64,000 bases of DNA from Belnapia moabensis DSM 16746 (GTDB lineage Bacteria > Pseudomonadota > Alphaproteobacteria > Acetobacterales > Acetobacteraceae): NCBI RefSeq assembly GCF_000745835.1, contig NZ_JQKB01000012.1, forward strand, positions 62,001-126,000. Reading direction: 5' to 3'. Positions 19,177 through 27,474 of the stretch are shown in pieces. A program made the translations under genes and the position numbers. The notes below the pieces were generated by a model, which was not told the origin of the DNA, did not search any database, and worked only from the letters and a program-made list of their open reading frames with translations. Position 1 is the first letter of the stretch, and each line of letters begins with the position of its first letter.

Positions 19177-20550
19177 TTGCAGCTCATGGTCCCGCAAGGC
19201 TGGCCCACCGCCCTGCCCCCGGTGCCGCTCGAGGTGCTGCGCCAGCAGGTCGGGCTGTCGGTGCAGCGCCCGGGCCTCGGCCATATGCTGCGGCTGACCG
19301 CGCTGGGGCTCGGGCTGACGCTGATTCCCTTCCTCGGCTGGGCGACGATGACCCGGATGGAGCAGGCCGTGCCGGCAGCGGCACAGCTCGTCCCCGAAGG
19401 CCGGCGGAAGACGGTGAACCTGCTGGAGCCGGGCATCCTGCGGCGGATCATGGTGCAGGAGGGCAGCCTGGTGCAGGCCGGGCAGCCGCTGCTGCAGCTC
19501 GACGTCACCCAGGCTGAGGCCGATGCCATCCGGGCCCGCGCCGCCTATTGGAGCGGCCGCGCCCGCGCCGCCCGCCTGGCCGGCGAGCAGGCCGAGCAGC
19601 GGCAGCTCGCCGTCCCGGACGACCTCGTCGCCGAGGCGAAGGCGGATCCGGCCATCGCCATTTTCCTCCAGGCCGAGCAGGCGCTGTTCGCCGCCCGCTG
19701 GGCCGCCTTCGACGGGCAGGTGGCGGTGCAGCAGCGGGCCATTGGCCAGCTGCGTGAACAGGCCGCCGGCATCCGGGCGCAGCGCGAAGGCGCGGCGCGG
19801 CAGGTGCTGGCGGTGCGGGAGCAGATCGCCGGCTACAATCGGCTGCTGACCGAGGGCTTCGCCTCGCGCTTCCTGATCCTGAACCTGCAGCAGCAGGAGG
19901 CGAGCTTCGCCGCCGCCATCGGTCAGGCGGAGGCGCAGGAGGCGCGGCTGCGCGAAGGCATCCTCCAGGCGCAGCGGCAGCTGGACGGGCTGCGGCTGCA
20001 ACGCCTCGCCGACATCGCCGCCGCCATCCAGGCGAACGAGGCGGCCATCGCCGCCGCGCAGCAGCAGCTTCGCTCGACGCAGGATGTGCTGGACCGGCGC
20101 GAACTCCTGGCCTCGGAGGCAGGCCGCGTGACCAATATCCAGGCCTTCACCCCGGGCGCCAGCATCCTTCCGGGCCAGCCCATCCTCGATCTGGTCCCGG
20201 CCGCGGACCGGCTGGTGCTGGAAGGCAGGGTCATGCAGCAGGGCACGGAGCGGGTCACGGTCGGGCAGCGCGTCAACATCCGGCTGACGCCCTACAAGAT
20301 GCGCAGCGTGCCGATGGTGCATGGCCATGTCAGCACCGTCGGCGCCGATGCGATCACGCCCACGGGTGGCGGCGAGCCCTATGTCATGGTGCGCGTCGAA
20401 CTCGACCCGCATGCGCTGGCACTGGTGCCGGAGGTGCAGCTCGTCGCCGGCATGCCGGCGGAGCTCTACATCCTCGGCACGCCCCGCACGCCGATCAGCA
20501 TGGTGATGGCGCCGCTCCGCAGCTTCATCCGCCGCGCCTTCCGCGATTGA
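19177..20550 (+). CDS. HlyD family periplasmic adaptor (type I secretion membrane fusion protein)
   Basis: 457 residues. One inner-membrane segment near residues 45-63 (TALGLGLTLIPFLGWATM), a biotinyl-lipoyl-like piece (VNLLEPGILRRIMVQEGSLVQAG, ~85-107), a long coiled-coil hairpin (~115-310, many Gln/Ala/Glu), and a C-terminal beta domain (PGQPILDLVPAADRLVLEG onward). This is the PrtE/HlyD layout of adaptors linking an inner-membrane ABC exporter to TolC. No ABC exporter or outer-membrane gene is adjacent. A TTG at 19177, 9 bp after GAAGGAG, is the likely start; an ATG at 19186 is the alternative. Confidence 0.9.
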   Translation: MQLMVPQGWPTALPPVPLEVLRQQVGLSVQRPGLGHMLRLTALGLGLTLIPFLGWATMTRMEQAVPAAAQLVPEGRRKTVNLLEPGILRRIMVQEGSLVQAGQPLLQLDVTQAEADAIRARAAYWSGRARAARLAGEQAEQRQLAVPDDLVAEAKADPAIAIFLQAEQALFAARWAAFDGQVAVQQRAIGQLREQAAGIRAQREGAARQVLAVREQIAGYNRLLTEGFASRFLILNLQQQEASFAAAIGQAEAQEARLREGILQAQRQLDGLRLQRLADIAAAIQANEAAIAAAQQQLRSTQDVLDRRELLASEAGRVTNIQAFTPGASILPGQPILDLVPAADRLVLEGRVMQQGTERVTVGQRVNIRLTPYKMRSVPMVHGHVSTVGADAITPTGGGEPYVMVRVELDPHALALVPEVQLVAGMPAELYILGTPRTPISMVMAPLRSFIRRAFRD

Positions 20551-20552
20551 GC

Positions 20553-21434
20553 TCAGCTCGTAGGCGGGGCGCGGAAATCGGCCATGCGGGTGAAGTCGTC
20601 CGCATCGGCGATGCGGTCGCGCGCCTCCGCCCAGATGCGGGCGGCGGCGGCGTTGAGCGGCAGGGGGCAGCCGACCTCCTCGGCGAGCGCCATGGCGAGG
20701 CCGACATCTTTGCGCATCAGCCCGGCGGAGAAGCCGCTGTCGAAGCTGCCGGGCAGGACCCAGCGCGGGACCATTGCCTCGCTCACCGCGCTGCGGCCGG
20801 TCGCGGCATTGACGACGGGCAGGACGGCCTCGGCGGGGAGGCCGGCGGCTTCGGCCAGGCGCAGGGCCTCGCCGGTCGTCACCAGATGCGCGGCGACCAG
20901 CATGTTGTTGACGAGCTTGGCGATGTTGCCGGCGCCGGAGGGGCCGACATGCATCACCTTGCCCGACAGGGCGGCGAGGACGCCCTCGACCAGCGCGAGG
21001 TCCGCCGCCTCGCCGCCGATCATCATTGTGAGGGTGCCCGAGGCCGCACCGGAGGGGCCGCCGCTCACCGGCGCGTCGAGCAGGCCATGCCCGGCCTCGG
21101 CCAGCCGCGCGGCGAGGCGGCGGGAGGTGCCGGGGTCGGAGGTGGAGGTGTCGATCACCACCACCTTGCGGTCGCGCCGCTCCAGCAGCCCGCCGGGGGC
21201 GGTGACGACGGCCTCCACATCACGGGCATAGGGGAGCGAGAAAACCAGCGCATCGGCGGCGCCGAGCAGTTCGGCGAGGCCGGTCCGGAAGCGGATGCCG
21301 GCGGCCTCGGCGGCGTCCCGCCGGGCCGGGTCGATGTCGTAGCCTTCGACGGCGAAGCCGGCCCGGGCGAGGCTGGACGCCATTCCGAGGCCCATATTGC
21401 CGAGGCCGACCACGCCGAGGGTGCGGATGTCCAT
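20553..21434 (-). CDS. NAD(P)-dependent beta-hydroxyacid dehydrogenase (3-hydroxyisobutyrate dehydrogenase family)
   Basis: 293 residues. Rossmann motif VVGLGNMGLGMA (8-19). Substrate-binding DAPVSGGPSGAASGTL (~116-131), which is the full family consensus. Catalytic lysine region GNIAKLVNNMLV (Lys in AKLVNN). The family reduces or oxidises 3-hydroxyacids and semialdehydes. It is a distant homologue of the gene at 7017-7919, with a better conserved substrate motif. The start ATG at 21434 has AGGA 9 bp upstream; an ATG at 21443 is possible. Convergent with the HlyD gene, with 2 bp between stops. Confidence 0.9.
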   Translation of the reverse strand: MDIRTLGVVGLGNMGLGMASSLARAGFAVEGYDIDPARRDAAEAAGIRFRTGLAELLGAADALVFSLPYARDVEAVVTAPGGLLERRDRKVVVIDTSTSDPGTSRRLAARLAEAGHGLLDAPVSGGPSGAASGTLTMMIGGEAADLALVEGVLAALSGKVMHVGPSGAGNIAKLVNNMLVAAHLVTTGEALRLAEAAGLPAEAVLPVVNAATGRSAVSEAMVPRWVLPGSFDSGFSAGLMRKDVGLAMALAEEVGCPLPLNAAAARIWAEARDRIADADDFTRMADFRAPPTS

Positions 21435-21560
21435 GGCGGACATCCTATGGCCGGAAGGCGGCCGGCAGGCAAGCCAGGCAGCCGGGCGGCCGGACGATCG
21501 GGCCTGGAGCGGCGTCACCCATGCCATGCAAGGCGAAGCCGCTTCGGCTTGGTGTCTGTT

Positions 21561-22913
21561 CTAGCGGCAGGGTTGGTCGCGCACCCGCTCCGCCGGCAGC
21601 GTCACCCGCGCAGTGGTCCCCTCCCCCAGCACGCTCTCCAGCGTCAGGCTGCCGCCATGCGCCTCGGCCAGCCCCTTGGCGATCGGCAGGCCGAGGCCGA
21701 TGCCGCCGACCTTGCGCGTCTGGCCGCTGTCGAGCTGCTGGAAGGGCTCCAGCGCACGAGGGATGTCCTCCGGACGCATGCCGATGCCGTGGTCCCGCAC
21801 GCTGAAGACGACGCCAGCATCGGCTTCTCGCCCGACCGAAACCTCCACCACGCTGCCGGCCGGGGCAAATTTCACCGCGTTGCCGAGCAGGTTCTGCAGC
21901 ACCTGGCGGAAGCGCAGCGGATCGACGAAGACCGCGACCGGCTGCTCCGAGGGGAGAAGCTCGACCGCCACGTCCCGCGTCCGCGCCACGCCGCCGACCA
22001 GGCTCACCGTCTCCGCCAGCACCGAATCGGCCGGCAGCCATTGCGGGGAGAGCTGCGGCAGCGCCTGCTCCAGGCTGGAATAGTCGAGGATGCCGTCGAT
22101 CAGCGCCAGCAGGTGCCTGCCGGCATCCTGAATATGGCCGGAATAGCGCCCGACATCCCCTTGGCTCAGGTTGTAGCGCGAGCCGGGGAGCATCATTTCG
22201 GAGAAGCCGATGATGGCGGTCAGCGGCGTCCGCAGCTCATGCGTGAGGGTGGCGAGGAAGCGGGCGCGCGCCTCGCTCGCCCGCTCGGCCGCGGCCTTGG
22301 CGGCGCGCAATTCCGTCTCGCCCTGCTTGCGCAGCAGCACGTCGATATAGACCGAGAGCGCGCCCTCGATCAGCTCCTGGTCGCCCGGCTCGTAGGGCCG
22401 GCTGACATTGCTCTCGGACCGGTTGCCGAGGATGAGCGCATGGCCGGTGGAGCGGTCATGGGCCCAGAGGATGTAGGGCAGGCCGAGGATGCTGGTCAGC
22501 GCATAGGCCTGCGGCTCCAGCACGCTGCGGGAGGTGGTGAAGAAGAAGCCGGGCGGCATCGGCAGGCGGAGGGTCGGGACGGCGACCTGGCCGATGGCAT
22601 GGACGACGCGGAAGCAGCCATCGTCCGTTGGGTCCTGCTGCAGCAGGGCGGCGCCGTCGCAGAGCGCGTTCTCGACGATCACTTCGAGCAGCGAGGCGCC
22701 GATCTCCTCCGACGTCATGTGCATGTCGGCCAGGCGATAGGCCTCGCGGATGAGCTTCGCCACGGTGCGGCTGCGGCGTGCCTCGCGGAAGGCTTGGCTC
22801 TGCTCCTCCTGCAGGCGCAGCAGCCGGGCACCGAGGTCGTTGCACTCGCGCCGGTAGTAGGCGAGTTCGCGTTCGATCTGGCCGAGGGAGGCGAGCGGCG
22901 CGCTGGTTGCCAT
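21561..22913 (-). CDS. Soluble sensor histidine kinase with GAF-like input domain
   Basis: 450 residues with no membrane segment, so cytoplasmic. Residues ~1-60 are a coiled coil, ~60-190 a GAF-like sensory domain, followed by a HisKA dimerisation domain with phospho-acceptor His225 in LTHELRTPL and a C-terminal HATPase (N-box LLGNAVKFAP, G-boxes DHGIGMRPEDI and GGIGLGLPIAKGL). It starts at an ATG that overlaps the FIST gene stop (TGATG), so the FIST protein and the kinase are co-translated. That arrangement matches NosP-NahK-type pairs in which a FIST protein modulates the kinase. Confidence 0.93.
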   Translation of the reverse strand: MATSAPLASLGQIERELAYYRRECNDLGARLLRLQEEQSQAFREARRSRTVAKLIREAYRLADMHMTSEEIGASLLEVIVENALCDGAALLQQDPTDDGCFRVVHAIGQVAVPTLRLPMPPGFFFTTSRSVLEPQAYALTSILGLPYILWAHDRSTGHALILGNRSESNVSRPYEPGDQELIEGALSVYIDVLLRKQGETELRAAKAAAERASEARARFLATLTHELRTPLTAIIGFSEMMLPGSRYNLSQGDVGRYSGHIQDAGRHLLALIDGILDYSSLEQALPQLSPQWLPADSVLAETVSLVGGVARTRDVAVELLPSEQPVAVFVDPLRFRQVLQNLLGNAVKFAPAGSVVEVSVGREADAGVVFSVRDHGIGMRPEDIPRALEPFQQLDSGQTRKVGGIGLGLPIAKGLAEAHGGSLTLESVLGEGTTARVTLPAERVRDQPCR

Positions 22914-24154
22914 CAGGAGCGCCTCCGCAGCACGGCTAGGACGCCGGTCCAGTCGAGTGGTCGGCTCGGCTGGTTGGCGAAGGGCGCGATCTCCACGCCC
23001 GAATAGAAGCCGAGGAAGGGCAGGCTGGCATCGAGGCCATGGCGGATGACCTCCGCCTCCTCGATCGGCGCGCCGCTGCGCGCGCTGGCCCGTCCGGCGC
23101 AGTCGATGTAGAGGGCGAGCAGGCTGTCCGGCCCGACCAGGCGCCGGTTGGCATCGGCCACGCCGCGCTCGACGGAATCGAGCATCAGCCGGTTGTCGCG
23201 GCTCATGATCTGCACCCGGTCGCCCTCGGCAAAATCCGGCTCGAACAGTGTCACCGAGCCGGTCGCCGGGTTGGCGCGCAGGATGAGGCGGTTGACATAG
23301 GCATTCTCGTCATGCGGCGCGAAGGGGTCGCCCTGCTTCTGGCCGAGCGTCGCCACCAGGGATAGCTCCTGGCCGCGCGAGCCGCCGAGCGGCAGGCCGA
23401 GCATCGTCTCGATCACCTCGAGCGCCGGCCTGCCGTCGAGCTCATAGACCTCGGCGCCCTGGATCCGGGTGATCTCCATGAAGGAGCTGACCGGGCGGCA
23501 GCCGTGCATGATCACCGTCTCGGCCTCGACGGCGGGCGGGAAGACCAGGGCGATGGCGGCATGCTTGGCGATGCCGGCGCCGTCGAAGACCCAGCCGTCA
23601 GAGAGGTTCATGTCGGTCAGCAGCCCGCCGCCGAACAGGCAGACGGGCTTGTTCCGCGATCCGAGATGGAAGCCTTCGACGATGCGGCTGGCATGGTGCA
23701 GCCGGGGCGGGGAGCCGCTGGCGACGCTGTCGAACAGCAGGAGCACCGCGGCGCCGTCCGCCGCGTTGGCGGCGACGGCCTGGCCCAGTTCCTCGCCGGC
23801 GGCGCGCGCATCGGCCAGCAGGCTGCGGGTGATCACTGCCTGCGGGACCAGCGCCGGGTCCTCGAAGGCGATGAGTCCGATCTCGAAGCCGCCATAGCCG
23901 AAGCCGTCGCGGCCGATCGCCCCGGCGGCGGAACCGCCATAGACGGGCACCGGGCCGAATTCCTCCCGCAACGCCGCCTGCACCGCCTCGGGCCCATGCC
24001 GCCCGCCGCAAAAGGCCAGGATCAGCTGCGGGGTCACGGGACCCATGGCCGCGGCGCATTGCCGGATGGCGACATGCGGATCGACATGCTTGCCATAGCC
24101 GAGCCGGATGGTGCCGGCAGCCTGCCGCGGTGCCCCTGAATGGGCGTCAAACAT
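22913..24154 (-). CDS. FIST domain sensory protein (NosP-like candidate)
   Basis: 413 residues from the ATG at 24154. FIST N domain (~30-230): VYGGSAAGAIGRDGFGYGGFEIGLIAF is the typical core. FIST C domain (~240-385): ends LPFLGFYSGVEIAPF, a hallmark motif. FIST proteins are cytoplasmic ligand sensors; the NosP group binds haem and nitric oxide and is encoded with a histidine kinase, as here. A haem ligand cannot be assigned by eye. The 176 bp upstream contain a 12-bp palindrome CGTTCCGGAACG (24171-24182), 17 bp before the start codon. Confidence 0.9.
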   Translation of the reverse strand: MFDAHSGAPRQAAGTIRLGYGKHVDPHVAIRQCAAAMGPVTPQLILAFCGGRHGPEAVQAALREEFGPVPVYGGSAAGAIGRDGFGYGGFEIGLIAFEDPALVPQAVITRSLLADARAAGEELGQAVAANAADGAAVLLLFDSVASGSPPRLHHASRIVEGFHLGSRNKPVCLFGGGLLTDMNLSDGWVFDGAGIAKHAAIALVFPPAVEAETVIMHGCRPVSSFMEITRIQGAEVYELDGRPALEVIETMLGLPLGGSRGQELSLVATLGQKQGDPFAPHDENAYVNRLILRANPATGSVTLFEPDFAEGDRVQIMSRDNRLMLDSVERGVADANRRLVGPDSLLALYIDCAGRASARSGAPIEEAEVIRHGLDASLPFLGFYSGVEIAPFANQPSRPLDWTGVLAVLRRRS

Positions 24155-24330
24155 GGGATGACGCCTCGCTCGTTCCGGAACGGGTCTGCATCCTGCGATA
24201 CCCCTAAAGCGCGGCGGCAATACCGGTTGTGGTGTGAGGCGCCGGCGCCCCATAAGATTGCATTGGTCCTTAAGGCATACATCCCGGGTAGAGACAGATC
24301 ACAACTCTATCTGCCACGACCAACGTCTTC

Positions 24331-24732
24331 TCACGAGTTCGTCATCTCCGGTGCGGGGCGACGACGCTCTCGGCGACGGTCGATGGCTGCAAGGACGGCG
24401 GCGACCAGATCGTCTGGATTGAAAGGCTTCAGGAAAACCCGTTCTGTCGCCGGCGGGGGGCGCTTGATCAGCCGTTCGGGGCTCCCGGTCACGTAGAAGA
24501 TAGCAAGACCAGGTAAACGGTGCCGCGCTTCCGCGGCGAGCGTCAACCCGTCATCGCCCGGGCCGAGATTGATGTCGGTGACCATGACCGCGACCCGCTG
24601 CGCCGCGTCGGTCAGGATTCCCAGGGCCGCCAGCGCATTCTCCGCCTCCAGCAGGGTGCAGCCCGCGGCTTCGAGGAAATCCGCCAACGTCGAACGTACG
24701 ATCGGATCATCCTCGACCAGGAGCACGGTCAT
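24331..24732 (-). CDS. Single-domain response regulator
   Basis: 133 residues comprising only a receiver domain. Acidic pocket E7-D8-D9, phospho-acceptor Asp53 (VTDINLG), signalling Thr in YVTGS, and Lys in FLKPF. There is no output domain, so it acts by protein contact or as a phosphate shuttle, probably for one of the neighbouring kinases. The start at 24732 gives MTVLLVEDD; an upstream in-frame ATG lacks family similarity. Confidence 0.92.
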   Translation of the reverse strand: MTVLLVEDDPIVRSTLADFLEAAGCTLLEAENALAALGILTDAAQRVAVMVTDINLGPGDDGLTLAAEARHRLPGLAIFYVTGSPERLIKRPPPATERVFLKPFNPDDLVAAVLAAIDRRRERRRPAPEMTNS

Positions 24733-24997
24733 GAGACGTCTTTCAGTGGTTGCGACGGCCTTCTCTCGGATCAGAACGGATGACGGGCCAGCAGGTCCAG
24801 CAGCAAGCCAGCCTCGCACAGAGTGTTTACCCGTTTAGGTTGTGGGCCAATGAAGGATACAACTCAAAATTTAGCATTTGTCGCGGATTGGTTGAACACA
24901 TCGGCTCGACAGCAACACTGCTGCCCTGTCTTACAGGGGAGGTCTGTCGATCCGGGCCACGGGAGCGCAAGGTGGGTCGGCAATTACCTTGCCTGCC
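24733..24997. other. AT-rich intergenic stretch with a hairpin between two response regulator genes
   Basis: 265 bp with clearly lower GC than its surroundings at about 24820-24900 (GTTTACCCGTTTAGG, CAAAATTTAGCATTTG), likely the promoter of the downstream minus-strand regulator gene. A hairpin CCCTGT-CTT-ACAGGG lies at 24924-24938, near the end of the other regulator gene's transcript. No gene is supported here; short open frames in it lack ribosome sites and family similarity. Confidence 0.5.
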
Positions 24998-25483
24998 TCA
25001 GGGCAACAGCGCCTGACGCAGCGCCACATCCAAGGCCTCCAACTCGAAGGGCTTTCGCAGCGTAGGCCAGACGGTGCTGTGGTGCGTCGTGTAGCCGGTG
25101 ATGAAGATCACCTTCAGCGAAGGCCGCAGCACCAGCGCCCGCTCGACCAGCGCCGGGCCATCGAGACCCGGCATCCGCACATCGGTGACCAGCACCTCGA
25201 TCTCGGGATGCCGCTCGATCTCGCGCAAGGCCGGCTCGCCATCCGCCGCCTCGTAGACGGTGAGGCCGAGCGAGGCGCAATGATCGACCAGGATTTCGAG
25301 GATCATCGGCTCATCGTCGACGACCAGGACGCGGCGGCCGGCGAGCGAGACCTCGCCGGGCAGCCGGGAGGCGTAGACGCCCGGCGCCTCGCTCCGCCCG
25401 CCATGCGGCAGGTCGCCCTCGCCCGTCGCTAGGGCGGCGCTGGAGGTGAACCTGCGGAGCGCTCTCGAAGCAGTCATATTCAT
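24998..25483 (-). CDS. Single-domain response regulator with N-terminal extension
   Basis: 161 residues. A receiver domain spans ~50-160: acidic pocket D56-D57-E58, phospho-acceptor Asp101 (VTDVRMPGLDG), Thr in FITGYT, Lys in LRKPF. The first ~50 residues are low-complexity and may be partly untranslated. It lies 43 bp downstream of the MHYT sensor kinase on the same strand and is the likely partner of that kinase, of the type that pairs with HDFNN-class kinases. Confidence 0.9.
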   Translation of the reverse strand: MNMTASRALRRFTSSAALATGEGDLPHGGRSEAPGVYASRLPGEVSLAGRRVLVVDDEPMILEILVDHCASLGLTVYEAADGEPALREIERHPEIEVLVTDVRMPGLDGPALVERALVLRPSLKVIFITGYTTHHSTVWPTLRKPFELEALDVALRQALLP

Positions 25484-25526
25484 ACTCTAGGAACAGACAA
25501 CGTCAGCGACCAGGGCAGCATGAGCC

Positions 25527-27395
25527 TCATGCCACGCACTCGTCGGTCGGCACGGCCGCGGCGGCGGCATGCGTCGCGCGCGGCAGCCAGAGCGTTACCT
25601 GCGTCCCCTCGCCGGGGCGGCTGGCGAGCTGGGCCGTCCCGCCCGATTGCCGGGCGAAGCCATAGACCTGGGACAGGCCGAGGCCCGAGCCCCGCCCGAC
25701 CGGCTTGGTCGTGAAGAAGGGCTCGAAGGCGCGGGCCAGCACCTCCTCGCTCATCCCGGCCCCGCTATCGGTCAGGGTGAGGGCGACGTAATCCTGCGGC
25801 ACCAGCCCGCCGCGGAGCCGCTCCGGCAGCTCGGACAGCGGGACATTGGCGGCGGCGATGGCGAGCCGCCCACCCTCCGGCATGGCGTCGCGCGCATTGA
25901 TGCCGATGTTCAGCAGCGCCACCCCCAGCTCCGACTGGTCGGCGAGCACCGGCCAGAGCCCCGGCTCCAGCTGCGTCTCGATGCGGATGCGCCCGCCGAG
26001 GGTGCGCGCCAGCATGCTCTCGGCGATATCGGGCAGCAGCTCGGCGAGGGCCACCGGCTGCGGCTTCAGCGGCTGCTCGCGGGCGAAGGCGAGCAGCCGA
26101 CCGGTGATGTCGGCGCCACGCCGCACTGCCCCGGCGGCGCTGCGCGCCAGGCGCAGCAGCGCCTCGTCCGTGGTCCGGCGCATGAGGAGCTGGAGGTTGC
26201 CCGAGACGACCATCAGCAGGTTGTTGAAGTCATGCGCGACGCCGCCGGTGAGCTGGCCCATCGCCTCCAGCCGCTGCGCCCGGCGGAGCATCTGCTCGGC
26301 CTGCACCCGGGCGGTCACGTCCTGCAGGGTGGCGATGGCGAGCCCATCCCGCCCATCCCTGTCGGGCATCGGGACGAGGCTCAGCTCGAGATGCAGGGTG
26401 GTGCCGTCCGGGCGGCGATGGGTCACGGGCTCGCGCTCCAACGCCTCGCCGTGGCGAAGGGCGGCGGCGATCCGGTCGCCCGCCCAGTCCAACGCCTCGG
26501 GCATCGCCGCGTCCAGCCGGCGGTCAAGGATGCGCTCCGCCTCCGGATTGGCGAGGAGCACCCGGCCCGAGCCGGCCTCGGCGAGGAGGATGCCGACGGG
26601 CATGCGCTGCAACACGCTCCGCAGGCGCTCCTCGCTGTGGCGCAGTGCCTCGGCCTCACGCAGTGCCATCGCCTCGATACGGCGGTCAACCATGGCGGCG
26701 ACGAGCGCCAGGGTGAGCAGCAGCAGGGTGCAGGTTGCGATGCCGATGGCGAGCGCCTCGGCCGGAATCTCGGCCGGCCGGGCGGGCAGGCCGGGAACCG
26801 GCAGGAAGCTGACGGCCGCCATGCCGGTATAGTGCATCCCGGCGATCGCCAGGCCGAGGGCGAGGGCGCCCAGGGCCCGGGCCGGCGCGGACCGCTCGTC
26901 GAGGGCCAGCACCAGGGCAAGCGCCGAGGCGCCGATCGCTACCGCGGCGGAGGCCGTGACCAGCAGCGGGTCATAGGCCGGCATCGCCGCCAGGCGCATC
27001 GCCTCCATGCCGACGTAGTGCATGAGGCAGATGCCGAGGCCCATGGCGAGGGCGGCGGCGGCGATGCGCCCGCGGCGCGGCACCGCGCTCCGCCCGGCCG
27101 CCAGCGCAAAGCCGAGCCCGGTCGCGCCGATCGCCAGCAGCAGCGAGAGGATGGTCAGCCGCATCTCGTAGCGGATCGGGGTGCCGAGGTCGTAGGCCAG
27201 CATGGCGACGAAATGCATCGACCAGATGGAGCCGCCGGTCGCCGTCGCCGCCCCGGCCAGCCACCAGAGGCGGATGGCGTCCGCATTCGCCCGCACGCGA
27301 TGGAAGAGATCCAGCGCGGTCCAGGACCCGAGCACGGCGATGAGGACCGAGAGCGCCACGAGGACCGGTTCATGCGCGCTGTGCAGGTGATGCAT
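25527..27395 (-). CDS. MHYT-domain membrane sensor histidine kinase (MHYT-PAS-HisKA-HATPase)
   Basis: 622 residues. The first ~250 are an MHYT sensor: seven predicted membrane helices with three motif copies (SMHFVAM, LMHYVGM, GMHYTGM) whose His/Met are proposed to bind copper and sense O2, CO or NO. A PAS domain follows (~260-370). The kinase has His388 in the VAHDFNNLL box and an HATPase with [18 protein letters not shown] and GSGLGLSQVYGF. There is no receiver domain; the response regulator gene 43 bp downstream probably supplies it. First gene of the signalling cluster. Confidence 0.94.
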   Translation of the reverse strand: MHHLHSAHEPVLVALSVLIAVLGSWTALDLFHRVRANADAIRLWWLAGAATATGGSIWSMHFVAMLAYDLGTPIRYEMRLTILSLLLAIGATGLGFALAAGRSAVPRRGRIAAAALAMGLGICLMHYVGMEAMRLAAMPAYDPLLVTASAAVAIGASALALVLALDERSAPARALGALALGLAIAGMHYTGMAAVSFLPVPGLPARPAEIPAEALAIGIATCTLLLLTLALVAAMVDRRIEAMALREAEALRHSEERLRSVLQRMPVGILLAEAGSGRVLLANPEAERILDRRLDAAMPEALDWAGDRIAAALRHGEALEREPVTHRRPDGTTLHLELSLVPMPDRDGRDGLAIATLQDVTARVQAEQMLRRAQRLEAMGQLTGGVAHDFNNLLMVVSGNLQLLMRRTTDEALLRLARSAAGAVRRGADITGRLLAFAREQPLKPQPVALAELLPDIAESMLARTLGGRIRIETQLEPGLWPVLADQSELGVALLNIGINARDAMPEGGRLAIAAANVPLSELPERLRGGLVPQDYVALTLTDSGAGMSEEVLARAFEPFFTTKPVGRGSGLGLSQVYGFARQSGGTAQLASRPGEGTQVTLWLPRATHAAAAAVPTDECVA

Positions 27396-27474
27396 CGGCG
27401 GGGGCCGGACCCTTCAGTTGAAGCGCTTCCACCCTTTCATCACAGGCTGCGGCATGTATGCAAGCCGCGCCGCT

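Noticed and set aside
20547-23006. 819-codon plus-strand open frame
   Set aside because: Shadow of the dehydrogenase and histidine kinase genes on the minus strand; no motif and biased composition.
24750-25065. Short plus-strand open frames in the low-GC stretch
   Set aside because: No ribosome site, no family similarity; part overlaps the response regulator gene on the other strand.
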